NCBI RefSeq assembly: GCF_014486675.1
Contig: NZ_JACTAC010000036.1
Span: 1-33,284 of the forward strand
Direction of reading: 5' to 3'
DNA: 33,284 bases
From: Flavobacterium macrobrachii
GTDB taxonomy: Bacteria > Bacteroidota > Bacteroidia > Flavobacteriales > Flavobacteriaceae
Shown: positions 1 through 9,524 of the stretch, piece after piece
Numbering within the stretch: the stretch's first letter is position 1
How the letters are laid out: the number at the start of each line of letters is the position of its first letter
Made by a program: the position numbers and the translations under genes
The notes under the pieces: generated by a model
Told to the model about the DNA's origin: nothing
What the model saw: only the letters and a program-made list of their open reading frames with translations
The model's database searches: none

Positions 1-61
1 GTTATAACTTTGTAAAATTAAACTTTAAGTTCATTAAAATCCAAAAATTGGGTTAATTAAC

Positions 62-92
62 TTTCAATAAAACTCCTATTTTACTAACTTTG
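62..92 (+). promoter_or_regulatory. Candidate Bacteroidetes-type promoter
   Basis: TAACTTTG at 85-92 matches the Bacteroidetes -7 consensus TAnnTTTG. TTTC at 62-65 is one base from the -33 TTTG and lies 19 bases upstream, which is the usual spacing. Transcription would start near position 99, about 12 bases before the first gene. A second TAACTTTG at 6-13 lacks a visible -33 partner because the window begins there. The call rests on consensus matching only. Confidence 0.5.
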
Positions 93-110
93 CAAAGTAT
101 ATAAAATATT

Positions 111-1577
111 ATGGATACAATCATTTCAAACATAAAGTTAAAAGGCGATAAAGCCATTGAACAAATTCCTGCCATTAAAGATAAAGCACTTCGAATTAAT
201 CTAAATGAGAATATCTATGGAACGTTTGCAGAAATTGGAGCAGGACAAGAAACTGTAAGACATTTTTTCCGTGCTGGTGGTTCATCTGGAACTATTGCAA
301 AAGCAATGTCTGCTTACGACAAAGACTTTAGCGACGCTATTTATGGTGTTGAAGATGATGGACGATATGTTACTGAAAGTCGCTTAAAAAAAATGCTAAA
401 CCATGAAGTTGAACTGATTGAAAAGCGTTTAAAAAGAGATAAACATCCTAACAAGATATTCTTCAGTTTTGCCAATACTGTGGCTACAATAGATTTTGCA
501 AAGCAATTTAAAGGTCATGGTTGGGTTGGAATTAAATACCAAGTTGAACCAGATGAAGATTATAACGAAATTACATTACACATCCGTTTTAAAGAAACCG
601 ATGCAAGACTTCAACAAGAAACTCTTGGAATTCTTGGCGTGAACTTGATTTATGGTGCATATTACAAATACAACGATCCAAAAAAGTTGCTTCGTTATTT
701 GTATGACCATTTAGACAAAGACCAATTAGAAATTGACACCATAAACTTTTCTGGTCCAAGATTTGAAAATGTTGATAACCGATTGATGAGTTTACAATTG
801 GTTAAAAACGGAATGACCGAAGCCGTAATGTTCAGTCCAGATGGAACTAATATTTTACCAGCGGCAATTTTATACAAAAAAAATATTCTAGCAATCAGAG
901 GAAGTTTTCGTCCAGTTACTCAAGTAAATATGGACATGTATGAGAAATCGTTAAAAATGTTCCTTGACGAAAGCAAAGTTGATAAAGACAATACGCTTGT
1001 AGTTTTTGAAATTACGTTATCAAATCTTCGTTCAGAAGGAGAAATTGATGAAAGAGATTTCATGGATAGAGCCGAATTACTTTGTTCATTAGGTCAAACG
1101 GTAATGATTTCTAACTTCCAAGAATATTATAAAGTAGTAGAATATTTCTCTAGTTATACCAAAGCCAGAATGGGATTAGCAATGGGTGTAAATAACCTAA
1201 TTGATATTTTTGACGAAAAATACTATCGCCATTTAAGTGGAGGAATTCTGGAAGCCTTCGGAAAATTATTCTACCGCGATTTGAAAGTTTTCTTGTATCC
1301 AATGGAAGACGAAAACGGAGAAATCATCAACTCTCAAAACCTGAAAGTACATCCGAGAATGAAAGAATTGTATAAATTTTTTGCCTACAATGGAAAAGTG
1401 GTCGACATCACTGATTTTGACAAAGACCATTTAAAAATCTTCTCGCGCGAAGTGTTAAAAATGATTAGCAACGGAACGCCAGGTTGGGAAAAAATGTTAC
1501 CAAAAGGAATTGCAGAAGTGATTAAACAACATCATCTTTTTGGTTATGATCCAAACAGAATTTTAGAAAAAGCATAA
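111..1577 (+). CDS. Conserved Bacteroidetes protein of unknown function (488 aa)
   Basis: I recognise this as a long, highly conserved protein found across Flavobacteria, but no experimentally known function comes to mind. From memory, automated annotation often calls it a nicotinate-nucleotide adenylyltransferase or a TonB-dependent receptor. The sequence supports neither: there is no signal peptide, no beta-barrel character, and no nucleotidyltransferase HxGH motif near the N-terminus. It appears soluble and cytoplasmic, with a mixed alpha/beta composition and no obvious transmembrane segment. Conserved-looking stretches are GAGQETVRHFFRAGG near residue 43, RFKETDARLQQETLG near 159 and ERDFMDRAELLCSLGQ near 315. 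The start at 111 follows a consensus-like promoter. A strong terminator follows the stop codon, so this is probably a single-gene transcript. Confidence is high that it is a gene and low on function. Confidence 0.9.
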   Translation: MDTIISNIKLKGDKAIEQIPAIKDKALRINLNENIYGTFAEIGAGQETVRHFFRAGGSSGTIAKAMSAYDKDFSDAIYGVEDDGRYVTESRLKKMLNHEVELIEKRLKRDKHPNKIFFSFANTVATIDFAKQFKGHGWVGIKYQVEPDEDYNEITLHIRFKETDARLQQETLGILGVNLIYGAYYKYNDPKKLLRYLYDHLDKDQLEIDTINFSGPRFENVDNRLMSLQLVKNGMTEAVMFSPDGTNILPAAILYKKNILAIRGSFRPVTQVNMDMYEKSLKMFLDESKVDKDNTLVVFEITLSNLRSEGEIDERDFMDRAELLCSLGQTVMISNFQEYYKVVEYFSSYTKARMGLAMGVNNLIDIFDEKYYRHLSGGILEAFGKLFYRDLKVFLYPMEDENGEIINSQNLKVHPRMKELYKFFAYNGKVVDITDFDKDHLKIFSREVLKMISNGTPGWEKMLPKGIAEVIKQHHLFGYDPNRILEKA

Positions 1578-1598
1578 GTAGAAAAATAAGTCACTTAC

Positions 1599-1632
1599 AA
1601 ATCCAGATTGCCAAAACAATTTGGATTTTTTT
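1599..1632 (+). terminator. Intrinsic terminator after the first gene
   Basis: A 12-bp stem with one G-T pair (arms 1599-1610 and 1617-1628, loop CCAAAA) ends in a run of seven T. It lies 22 bases after the stop at 1577 and just before truA, so it separates the two genes transcriptionally. Confidence 0.8.
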
Positions 1633-1645
1633 GTGAAAGCAACAA

Positions 1646-2389
1646 ATGAGATACTTCATAAAATTAGCCTATAAAGGAACAAATTACTTCGGTTGGCAAT
1701 ATCAACCTGATGCAATTTCGGTTCAGGAAACGCTCAACAAAGCTTTGAGTACGTTACTAAAAACCAACATCGATATTCTTGGTGCTGGAAGAACCGATTC
1801 TGGAGTTCATGCCAAAGAAATGTTTGCTCATTTTGACTACGAAACTGAAATAGATATTGAAAAATTGGTTTATAAACTCAATTCTTTTTTACCAAAAGAT
1901 ATCGCAATTTTTGACCTTATCAAGGTTCACGACGAAGCACATGCTAGATTTGACGCAACAAAAAGAACTTACGAATACCATATCCATACCAAAAAAAATG
2001 CGTTCAAAAGTGACGATAGTTGGTATTACAGTTTGCCGCTCGATGTTGCTAAAATGAACGAAGCGTGCAAAATATTGTTTGAATATATTGATTTTGAATG
2101 TTTTTCAAAAACTAATACTGATGTAAACACATTCAATTGCAAAATTTTTGAAGCTAATTGGCAGCAAAACGAAGACAAATTAGTTTTCATTATTGCTGCT
2201 GATAGATTTCTACGAAATATGGTTCGAGCAATTGTTGGCACAATGATAAATATTGGCTCAGGAAAAGTATCTTTGAATGATTTCCGACAAATAATTGAAA
2301 GCAAAAACCGGAGCAAAGCTGGATTTTCAGTTCCAGCACACGGATTGTATTTAACCAAAATTGAATATCCTTATTTGAGTAAAGAGTAA
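1646..2389 (+). CDS. truA: tRNA pseudouridine(38-40) synthase TruA
   Basis: Converts uridine to pseudouridine at positions 38, 39 and 40 of the tRNA anticodon stem-loop, in the cytoplasm. The length of 247 aa is normal for the family. The catalytic motif GAGRTDSGVHA lies around residues 46-56 with the nucleophilic aspartate at D51. The N-terminal YKGTNYFGWQYQ and the C-terminal FLRNMVRAIVG segment are also typical of TruA. The start at 1646 places the protein at the usual N-terminus MRYFIKLAYKGTNYFGWQ. An ABC exporter follows 34 bases downstream on the same strand, and co-transcription is likely. Confidence 0.97.
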   Translation: MRYFIKLAYKGTNYFGWQYQPDAISVQETLNKALSTLLKTNIDILGAGRTDSGVHAKEMFAHFDYETEIDIEKLVYKLNSFLPKDIAIFDLIKVHDEAHARFDATKRTYEYHIHTKKNAFKSDDSWYYSLPLDVAKMNEACKILFEYIDFECFSKTNTDVNTFNCKIFEANWQQNEDKLVFIIAADRFLRNMVRAIVGTMINIGSGKVSLNDFRQIIESKNRSKAGFSVPAHGLYLTKIEYPYLSKE

Positions 2390-2423
2390 AATCTAATATC
2401 TAAAATTTAATATCAAATATTTA

Positions 2424-4181
2424 ATGAAAGCTAAAGCATTTGACTCTAATCTTTTTAAAAGAATTCTAAAATACACCAAACCTTATAAAGCAAGGTTTTA
2501 TGGTGTAATTGCTTTTGCTATTTTGCTATCCGTATTTGCTGCTTTACGTCCCTATTTACTGAAACAAACTGTTGACTCATACATTCAACCTAAAGATCAA
2601 GAAGGTTTACTTTGGTATGCTGTTTTGATGGGAATTGTTCTATTATTTGAAGTTTTTTCACAATTCTACTTTGTTTACTGGGCAAATTGGCTTGGTCAAG
2701 ATATCATTAAAGACATTCGAACAAAATTGTTCAATCACATGCTTACTTTTCGAATGAAATACTTTGACAATGCTCCCGTTGGACAATTGGTAACGCGTTC
2801 GGTTTCAGATATTGAGCAAATTGCGCGCATTTTTAGTCAAGGACTTTTTATGATAATCAGTGATTTACTAAAAATGATTGTGGTTTTGGGTTTTATGTTC
2901 TACATGAACTGGCGATTAACTTGGATTGTGATTTTGGCAATGCCGATTTTGGTTTATGCCACAAGAGTTTTTCAACAAAAAATGCAATTAGCTTTTGAAG
3001 AAGTTCGAAATCAAGTTGCTAACATGAACACTTTTGTTCAAGAAAGAGTAACTGGAATGAAAATCGTTCAACTTTTTAATCGAGAAGATATTGAATTTGA
3101 AAAGTTTAAAGAAATCAATCAAAAACACAATAAAGCTTGGATCAAAACCATTTTATACAACTCTATCTTCTTTCCTATTGCTGATATTATTTCATCATTA
3201 TCGCTTGGAGCTGTTGTTATATATGGAGGTTTTCATATTTTGGATGGTGATAAATTTACCACATTTGGAGATTTATTTTCCTATACCATGTTCATCGGAA
3301 TGTTGTTTAATCCGTTGCGACAAATTGCAGATAAATTCAATGAAATGCAGATGGGAATGATTGCTGCCAATCGTGTTTTTGATATTCTTGACAGCGAAAA
3401 TGATGTACAAAATAATGGTACAAAAATAGCTGGTCATTTCTCTGGAAATATTCGTTTTGAGAACGTACGATTTAGTTATGTAAAAGATCAAGAAGTTTTA
3501 AAAGGAATAAATCTTGACGTAAAATCAGGCGAAACGATTGCTATTGTTGGTGCAACTGGTGCTGGAAAATCTACAATAATCAATTTGCTTAATCGATTTT
3601 ATGAAATAGATTCCGGTTCGATTTATATTGATAACCATAATATTAATGATTTTCAGTTGGAAAGTTTGCGCAAGCAAATTGCTATCGTATTACAAGATGT
3701 TTTTCTTTTTGCTGATACTATTCACAACAACATTACACTGAATAATCCAGCAATTTCGAGAGAAGAAGTTATTGAGGCTGCGAAGAAAATTGGTGTTCAT
3801 AAATTCATAAAAACATTACCAAATGGTTATGATTATGACGTAAAAGAACGTGGCGTGATGCTTTCGTCTGGACAAAGACAGTTGATTGCTTTTCTTCGTG
3901 CGTATGTTAGCAATCCGAGTATTTTGATTTTGGATGAAGCAACCTCATCGATTGATACATATAGCGAAGAATTGATTCAAAAAGCAACCGAAAGAATAAC
4001 AACTGGAAGAACTTCAATTGTTATTGCACATCGATTGGCAACGATTATCAATGCTGATAAAATAATCGTGATGGACAAAGGAATGATTGTGGAACAAGGT
4101 TCACATCAGGAATTGGTTGCTAAAACAGATGGTTATTATAAGAATTTGTATGAATCGCAGTTTTCTAATCAAATAGAATAA
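2424..4181 (+). CDS. ABC exporter, fused permease-ATPase (MsbA/MdlB-like)
   Basis: A half-transporter that would dimerise in the inner membrane and use ATP to export a hydrophobic or lipid-like substrate. Residues 1-320 hold the six-helix exporter domain; the nucleotide-binding domain follows. Visible motifs are Walker A GATGAGKST near 376, signature LSSGQRQ near 479, Walker B ILILDEATSSID near 505 and the switch histidine in IAHRL near 535. LSSGQ in place of LSGGQ is a tolerated variant. The 585-aa length is normal. The substrate cannot be read from sequence. Being next to an O-acyltransferase pair could suggest envelope lipid or glycan export, but members of this family are scattered in genomes, so that is weak. 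The gap before the gene is a short AT-rich stretch of near-repeated 'aatatc/aaatat' words. Confidence 0.93.
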   Translation: MKAKAFDSNLFKRILKYTKPYKARFYGVIAFAILLSVFAALRPYLLKQTVDSYIQPKDQEGLLWYAVLMGIVLLFEVFSQFYFVYWANWLGQDIIKDIRTKLFNHMLTFRMKYFDNAPVGQLVTRSVSDIEQIARIFSQGLFMIISDLLKMIVVLGFMFYMNWRLTWIVILAMPILVYATRVFQQKMQLAFEEVRNQVANMNTFVQERVTGMKIVQLFNREDIEFEKFKEINQKHNKAWIKTILYNSIFFPIADIISSLSLGAVVIYGGFHILDGDKFTTFGDLFSYTMFIGMLFNPLRQIADKFNEMQMGMIAANRVFDILDSENDVQNNGTKIAGHFSGNIRFENVRFSYVKDQEVLKGINLDVKSGETIAIVGATGAGKSTIINLLNRFYEIDSGSIYIDNHNINDFQLESLRKQIAIVLQDVFLFADTIHNNITLNNPAISREEVIEAAKKIGVHKFIKTLPNGYDYDVKERGVMLSSGQRQLIAFLRAYVSNPSILILDEATSSIDTYSEELIQKATERITTGRTSIVIAHRLATIINADKIIVMDKGMIVEQGSHQELVAKTDGYYKNLYESQFSNQIE

Positions 4182-4208
4182 ATTAATATTTATGAAAATC
4201 TTAAAATT

Positions 4209-5663
4209 ATGCTTTTTAATTCGATAAATTTTGCGATTTTTTTACCAATAATATTTTTTTTGTATTGGTTTGTAATCAATAAAAATCTCAAACTTCAAAA
4301 TATTTTATTGCTAGTTTCTAGTTATTTTTTTTATGCTTGTTGGGATTGGCGTTTTTTATTTCTTCTCTTTTTTTCGACATTTCTAGACTATTTTACTGGG
4401 ATAAAAATGCAAGAAAGTAGTAACCAAAAAAGCAAACAGTTTTGGTTTTGGTTAAGCATAATTATAAATCTCGGATTTCTAGGAGTTTTTAAGTATTACG
4501 ATTTTTTTGCAATTTCCTTTGCAGAAGCACTTTCTAATTTTGGAATAAAAGTAAATCCTTTAACTTTGAATATTATTCTTCCAGTTGGAATTTCTTTCTA
4601 CACTTTTCATGGACTATCTTATGTTATTGACATTTACAAAGAAAAAATTAAACCTGAAAAAAACTTCGTAGAATATGCTGTATTTGTCAGTTTTTTTCCT
4701 TTACTAGTTGCAGGTCCAATCGAAAGAGCAACACATTTATTACCGCAAATTAAAGTAAAAAGAGAATTTAATTATTCTAAAGTTGTAGATGGAATGCGGC
4801 AAATACTTTGGGGTTTATTTAAAAAAATAGTTATTGCAGACAGTTGCGCTAATTTTGCAAATGAAATTTTTAAAAATCAACATGACTATTCAGGTAGTAC
4901 ATTAATCTTAGGTGCTTTATTTTTTTCATTTCAAATTTATGGCGATTTTTCAGGATATTCTGATATTGCGCTTGGAACTGCTCGTTTATTTGGAATAGAT
5001 TTATTGAAAAATTTTGCTTTCCCATATTTTTCCAGAGATATTGCGGAATTTTGGAGAAGATGGCACATTTCTCTTTCATCATGGTTTAAAGACTATCTTT
5101 ATGTTCCATTAGGTGGTAGTGAAGGTGGAACTTTGAAAAGAATTAGAAATACTTTTATAATTTTTATTGTAAGTGGATTTTGGCATGGAGCAAACTGGAC
5201 ATTTATCATCTGGGGATTATTAAATGCATTTTATATTTTACCTCTAATTATTTATAAAAAAAATAGAACTAATTTAGATATCGTAGCCAAAGGAAAAAAA
5301 TTACCTAGTCTACAAGAAATATTTTCTATTTCAATAACTTTCATATTGACTGTTTTTGCTTGGATTTTTTTTAGGTCTGAGAGTGTCGGTTTAGCCATGG
5401 ATTATATATTTGAAATTTTTTCGATTTCAACTTTTACTATTCCCTATTTTTCAGGAATTGGAACAAGTTTACCTGTCATATTCTTTGTTTTATTATTCTT
5501 TACAATCGAATGGATAGGACGAGAAAATGAATTTGCAATCCAAAAAATTGGTTTACAATGGAAAAGAGTATTTCGCTGGGGATTTTATTCGTTTTTAGTT
5601 ATCACTATTTACTATTTTAGCTTTAATAGTTCAAACCAACAATTTATATATTTTCAATTCTAA
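4209..5663 (+). CDS. MBOAT-family O-acyltransferase (AlgI/PatA-like)
   Basis: A multi-pass inner-membrane acyltransferase, probably moving acetyl groups across the membrane to an extracytoplasmic polysaccharide or peptidoglycan. The N-terminus MLFNSINFAIFLPI is the usual start of AlgI-like proteins, and at least nine hydrophobic segments can be seen. The family signature FWRRWHISLSSWFKDYLYVP is followed by GFWHGANWTF, whose histidine (about residue 326) is the presumed catalytic MBOAT residue. Length 484 aa is typical. The stop codon shares one base with the start of the next gene (TAATG), implying translational coupling. MBOAT proteins usually pair with a periplasmic SGNH-type protein that completes transfer, and the next gene fits that role. 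The acceptor glycan is unknown. Confidence 0.93.
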   Translation: MLFNSINFAIFLPIIFFLYWFVINKNLKLQNILLLVSSYFFYACWDWRFLFLLFFSTFLDYFTGIKMQESSNQKSKQFWFWLSIIINLGFLGVFKYYDFFAISFAEALSNFGIKVNPLTLNIILPVGISFYTFHGLSYVIDIYKEKIKPEKNFVEYAVFVSFFPLLVAGPIERATHLLPQIKVKREFNYSKVVDGMRQILWGLFKKIVIADSCANFANEIFKNQHDYSGSTLILGALFFSFQIYGDFSGYSDIALGTARLFGIDLLKNFAFPYFSRDIAEFWRRWHISLSSWFKDYLYVPLGGSEGGTLKRIRNTFIIFIVSGFWHGANWTFIIWGLLNAFYILPLIIYKKNRTNLDIVAKGKKLPSLQEIFSISITFILTVFAWIFFRSESVGLAMDYIFEIFSISTFTIPYFSGIGTSLPVIFFVLLFFTIEWIGRENEFAIQKIGLQWKRVFRWGFYSFLVITIYYFSFNSSNQQFIYFQF

Positions 5664-6598
5664 TGATTATAAATTTTTTAAAAAAAACAGTATCCTTTTC
5701 AATATTAATAGTTGTTATTATTACAACACTACAAATTCTAATCACTTTCCGTATAAAAGATAAAACTGTATTTGGACACGACAATTGGGATACAACCTCT
5801 AACATAGATGCAGATATTGTATTACTTGGCAGTTCAAGATGTTGGATGCACTTAGATCCTGGATTTTTTAATAAAAAATTTAATTTAAAAACTGTAAATA
5901 TTGGTATGAACGGACATTCAAAAATTAACAGTATTCAACTTCGACTTGAAAATTATTTAATGAAAAATAAATCTCCAAAATTTGTAATATTTAGCTTTGA
6001 TCCTTTCATCGAGCCATATTTCAATAAATCAGACAGTAATTTAATTAATAAAGATAAATATTCAAGATTTGCATTTATGCCAACAAAGGAAAATGAGGCA
6101 TTAGTAGAATATTTTAAATTTAATAATGCAGAAAAGTATATCCCTTTGTATGCCATTTTTAAATATAAACTACTAGGAGATTGTGTAACTTTAAACAATT
6201 CCAACCTTTTTCCTGAAGGTTTTGGAATGAATGATGAAGTTTGGAACACAACAAAATCACCAGTAAACGACGAACTTAAAAAATATTATTTTACCGATAA
6301 TGAAGCTAGTATTTTAAAAAAACAACTATATAACTTAAATGAATTTTGTAAAAAGAAAGAAATTAAACTAATCTGTATTCAAACACCAGTATACAAAGTT
6401 TTGTACGATAAAAAGAAATTCCAACAAACTATATCTATTTGTGAAAGTAATAATATTGAAGTAATTGATGCAAACTATGAAATAATAAGGAATAATTCTA
6501 TTAATTTTTATAATACAAATCATCTCAATAAAAAAGGAGTAAATGAAATGAATAAACTACTTAAGAATGAACAAAAATTAATAAATTTTTTAAAATAA
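5663..6598 (+). CDS. SGNH/GDSL-like partner of the MBOAT acyltransferase
   Basis: A 311-aa protein with one N-terminal membrane anchor (about residues 7-30) and a presumed periplasmic domain. The motif LLGSSRCWMHLDP near residue 54 holds the nucleophile-type serine of SGNH/DltD-like enzymes. A later NIGMNGHSKI fits the oxyanion block, and the C-terminal block NTNHLNKKG fits the catalytic-histidine block. In most relatives that block reads D-x-x-H; here the aspartate position is asparagine (AAT rather than GAT), so the triad may be altered. The start overlaps the MBOAT stop by one base, so the pair is almost certainly co-translated and works together in O-acylation of a cell-surface glycan. 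Overall similarity to known SGNH families is weak, so the assignment leans on the motifs and the neighbour. Confidence 0.8.
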   Translation: MIINFLKKTVSFSILIVVIITTLQILITFRIKDKTVFGHDNWDTTSNIDADIVLLGSSRCWMHLDPGFFNKKFNLKTVNIGMNGHSKINSIQLRLENYLMKNKSPKFVIFSFDPFIEPYFNKSDSNLINKDKYSRFAFMPTKENEALVEYFKFNNAEKYIPLYAIFKYKLLGDCVTLNNSNLFPEGFGMNDEVWNTTKSPVNDELKKYYFTDNEASILKKQLYNLNEFCKKKEIKLICIQTPVYKVLYDKKKFQQTISICESNNIEVIDANYEIIRNNSINFYNTNHLNKKGVNEMNKLLKNEQKLINFLK

Positions 6599-6737
6599 TT
6601 ACTTAAATTCGCAATCTTAATTAAAAGCTGTCCCAAATCAAAAAATTAACATTAACAAGTTGATAAAATAGAGTCTGAAATTAACTCCGGACAATACAAT
6701 ATGATTAAATAATAAATAAAAATAAACGCAATACAAA

Positions 6738-8126
6738 ATGAAATACGATATTATTGTTTTAGGAAGTGGTCCAGGCGGTTATGTTACGGCAATCCGTGCT
6801 TCTCAATTGGGCTTTAAAGTAGCTGTTATTGAAAAAGAAAGCCTTGGTGGAATTTGCCTTAATTGGGGTTGTATTCCAACAAAAGCACTTTTAAAATCGG
6901 CTCAAGTATTTGATTACCTAAAACATGCTTCCGATTATGGATTAACCATTAAAGAATTTGACAAAGACTTTTCTGCCGTTGTAAAACGTTCACGTGATGT
7001 TGCCGACGGAATGAGTAAAGGTGTTCAATTCTTAATGAAAAAAAATAAAATTGACGTTATTGATGGTTTTGGCAAAATAAAACCGGGTAAAAAAGTAGAT
7101 GTAACAGCTGCTGATGGAAAAGTTACAGAATATTCAGCAGATCACATTATTATTGCAACTGGTGCACGTTCAAGAGAGTTACCAAATCTTCCTCAAGATG
7201 GTGTAAAAGTTATTGGATACAGACAAGCAATGACTTTACCTACTCAACCAAAGAAAATGATTGTAGTTGGTTCTGGTGCGATTGGAGTTGAATTTGCTCA
7301 TTTCTACAATTCAATGGGAACAGAAGTTACTATTGTTGAATTTATGCCAAATATTGTTCCTGTTGAAGACGAAGATATTTCGAAACAAATGGAACGTTCT
7401 ATGAAAAAAGCAGGTGTTAACATCATGACAAATGCTTCTGTAGAAAGCATTGATACTTCAGGGAATGGAGTTAAAGCTTATGTAAAAACGGCAAAAGGTG
7501 AAGAAGTTCTTGAAGCAGATATTTTACTTTCGGCAGTTGGAATTAAAACTAACATCGAAAATATTGGTCTTGAAGAAGTTGGCATTGCAACAGATAGAGA
7601 CAAAATTTTAGTAAACGCTTACAACCAAACTAATGTTCCAGGATATTATGCTATTGGAGATGTAACGCCAGGTCAAGCCTTGGCTCACGTTGCTTCTGCT
7701 GAAGGAATTAACTGTGTTGAAAAAATTGCAGGTTTACACGTAGAACCAATTGATTATGGAAACGTTCCAGGTTGTACATATGCAACTCCAGAAATTGCTT
7801 CTGTTGGTTTGACTGAAAAACAAGCTAAAGAAAAAGGATACGAGTTGAAAATTGGTAAATTTCCATTCTCTGCTTCAGGAAAAGCAAAAGCTGCTGGTGC
7901 TGCCGATGGTTTTGTAAAAGTAATTTTCGATGCAAAATATGGCGAATGGTTAGGTTGCCACATGATTGGTGCAGGTGTTACGGATATGATTGCAGAAGCA
8001 GTTGTAGCTAGAAAACTAGAAACAACAGGTCACGAAATTTTAAAATCTATTCATCCGCATCCAACAATGAGCGAAGCTGTTATGGAAGCCGTAGCTGCTG
8101 CTTATGATGAAGTAATTCACTTATAA
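6738..8126 (+). CDS. lpdA: Dihydrolipoyl dehydrogenase (E3)
   Basis: The flavoprotein E3 subunit that reoxidises dihydrolipoamide with NAD+ in pyruvate, 2-oxoglutarate and branched-chain 2-oxoacid dehydrogenase complexes. Visible features are the FAD-binding GSGPGG at residues 9-14, the redox disulfide CLNWGC (C40 and C45), the NAD-binding GSGAIGVEFA near 180, the second FAD motif AIGDVTPG near 310, and the interface active-site HPHPTMSE with H441 and E446. Length 462 aa is standard. The gene stands alone, with a 139-base AT-rich gap upstream that shows no clear promoter, and it ends in a strong bidirectional terminator. No other complex subunits are in the window. Confidence 0.97.
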   Translation: MKYDIIVLGSGPGGYVTAIRASQLGFKVAVIEKESLGGICLNWGCIPTKALLKSAQVFDYLKHASDYGLTIKEFDKDFSAVVKRSRDVADGMSKGVQFLMKKNKIDVIDGFGKIKPGKKVDVTAADGKVTEYSADHIIIATGARSRELPNLPQDGVKVIGYRQAMTLPTQPKKMIVVGSGAIGVEFAHFYNSMGTEVTIVEFMPNIVPVEDEDISKQMERSMKKAGVNIMTNASVESIDTSGNGVKAYVKTAKGEEVLEADILLSAVGIKTNIENIGLEEVGIATDRDKILVNAYNQTNVPGYYAIGDVTPGQALAHVASAEGINCVEKIAGLHVEPIDYGNVPGCTYATPEIASVGLTEKQAKEKGYELKIGKFPFSASGKAKAAGAADGFVKVIFDAKYGEWLGCHMIGAGVTDMIAEAVVARKLETTGHEILKSIHPHPTMSEAVMEAVAAAYDEVIHL

Positions 8127-8149
8127 TAAGAATTTCAAATAATAAAAAA

Positions 8150-8179
8150 ATGCCTCGAAAATTTCGAGGCATTTTTTTT
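8150..8179. terminator. Bidirectional terminator between lpd and the TPR gene
   Basis: A 9-bp GC-containing stem (ATGCCTCGA at 8150-8158 with TCGAGGCAT at 8164-8172, loop AAATT) is flanked by A7 on the left and T8 on the right. It therefore can stop transcription of lpd on the plus strand and of the TPR gene on the minus strand. Confidence 0.88.
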
Positions 8180-8194
8180 AGAATTATCTGGAAA

Positions 8195-9508
8195 TTACAT
8201 TTTTGCTTTTAAAGCTTTGTATTTATCAGTCATTTCTAGTGCATTGTAAACACTTAACAACGTTTTCTTAGCTGGTTCATTGGTTGGATCTAACTCAACC
8301 GCTTTTTCTAAATAAGGAAGAATAGATTTAAAGTTTTTTTCTCTTTCAGCCTTGATGACAGCATATCTTTTATTATCTTTTTCAGATGTTCCAAGTTTGT
8401 TCATTTCATCAACAAATTTTTCATCTGCTCGAAGCATAACTTCTGATAAGTTAACATAAGCATTAACATAATCAGGTTTGATTTCAATTGCTTTCATGTA
8501 ATACTTTTTGGCTTCTTCTATTTTTTCAGCATTTCCACTAATAACTCCTAAATTAAAAACTAAATCAGCATTGTTTGGATTTTTAGCCAAAGCTTCGTTT
8601 ACTAAAAGGGTATATTTATCAAAATCATTTAGTTTTAAGTACAAATCCATTTCTGTAAACAATAAACTTTCATCATCTGGATTTATTTTTCTCGCATCTT
8701 GAATAGCAGTAATTGCTTCATTAGTTTTTCCTTGTTGAACTAATATTAGAGCAACATTTTTATAAATTTCACCACGTTTTGATGGTGTTTTTTCATCACG
8801 AGGTTTTTCATGTGTTTTAGCAGAATTAACTGAAATATCTCTTAATTGCTTGCTGCCAAAATTTTCTTCAACTTTAGTCGCTTTATTAGTAGCATAATAA
8901 ATTATTGATTCTCCTGAATAATTTAATTTCTTCAATTCATTGTAGTATTCTATTGCTTTGTCATAATCCTCAGCGTTTACAGAATATCCTGCGGCATAAA
9001 ACAACATATCAACATCGTTTTTATCTAACATGTAAATTGAATGTAACAAACTAGCTGCCTCTTTATATTGTTTTGCATCACCAAGTGCAATGGCGCCGTT
9101 TAATAATTCAGGTTTGAAAAAAGCAATTTTTGCTAAAATGTCATCAGTATAGACTTTTTTGCCAACTTTTTTCTCATAGTCTAAAGTAGCATTTAATCCT
9201 TTTTCTACCTCAGCAACTACTTTTGGAGTAGCAATTTGAGCTTTTTTCTCTGGTGTTGCTGTTGCGCCTAATGACATAATTTCTACAATTGGTGTCATTG
9301 CTTTATAAAATCCATAATATACGTTATCTGCTTCAGCGGTTGCTAAAGGTTGTAACGCATTTAAGGTTGCTTTATAGTCTGAAACATCATTTATTGTTGG
9401 AGTTGTTTTTTCATAAATTTTTTTCAACTTTTTCAACTCATCTTTTTGTGAGAAAGAGGAAACTGAAGCTAGTACTGCCGAAGCTAATACAATGTTTTTT
9501 ATTTTCAT
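8195..9508 (-). CDS. Secreted tetratricopeptide-repeat protein
   Basis: A TPR protein of unknown role. Reading from the ATG at 9508 gives a clean Sec signal peptide (MKIKNIVLASAVLASVSSFS, then Q) that an ATG nine bases further upstream would spoil, so I choose 9508. The mature part is helical, with TPR-like units around the segments ALGDAKQYKEAASLL, YSVNAEDYDKAIEYYNEL, VQQGKTNEAITAIQDARKI, FNLGVISGNAEKIEEAKKYY and YLEKAVELDPTNEPAKK. Mature proteins ending a signal with SQ are common in Flavobacteria, so it is probably periplasmic. It lies 16 bases after gyrA on the same strand and is likely co-transcribed with it, although no functional link is known. A terminator follows it. Confidence 0.85.
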   Translation of the reverse strand: MKIKNIVLASAVLASVSSFSQKDELKKLKKIYEKTTPTINDVSDYKATLNALQPLATAEADNVYYGFYKAMTPIVEIMSLGATATPEKKAQIATPKVVAEVEKGLNATLDYEKKVGKKVYTDDILAKIAFFKPELLNGAIALGDAKQYKEAASLLHSIYMLDKNDVDMLFYAAGYSVNAEDYDKAIEYYNELKKLNYSGESIIYYATNKATKVEENFGSKQLRDISVNSAKTHEKPRDEKTPSKRGEIYKNVALILVQQGKTNEAITAIQDARKINPDDESLLFTEMDLYLKLNDFDKYTLLVNEALAKNPNNADLVFNLGVISGNAEKIEEAKKYYMKAIEIKPDYVNAYVNLSEVMLRADEKFVDEMNKLGTSEKDNKRYAVIKAEREKNFKSILPYLEKAVELDPTNEPAKKTLLSVYNALEMTDKYKALKAKM

Positions 9509-9524
9509 ATTATACATTTTTTAA

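Noticed and set aside
6621..6650. 'aaagctgtcccaaat' before lpd as an insertion-sequence end
   Set aside because: It resembles some IS termini, but no matching inverted partner, target duplication or transposase fragment was found nearby.
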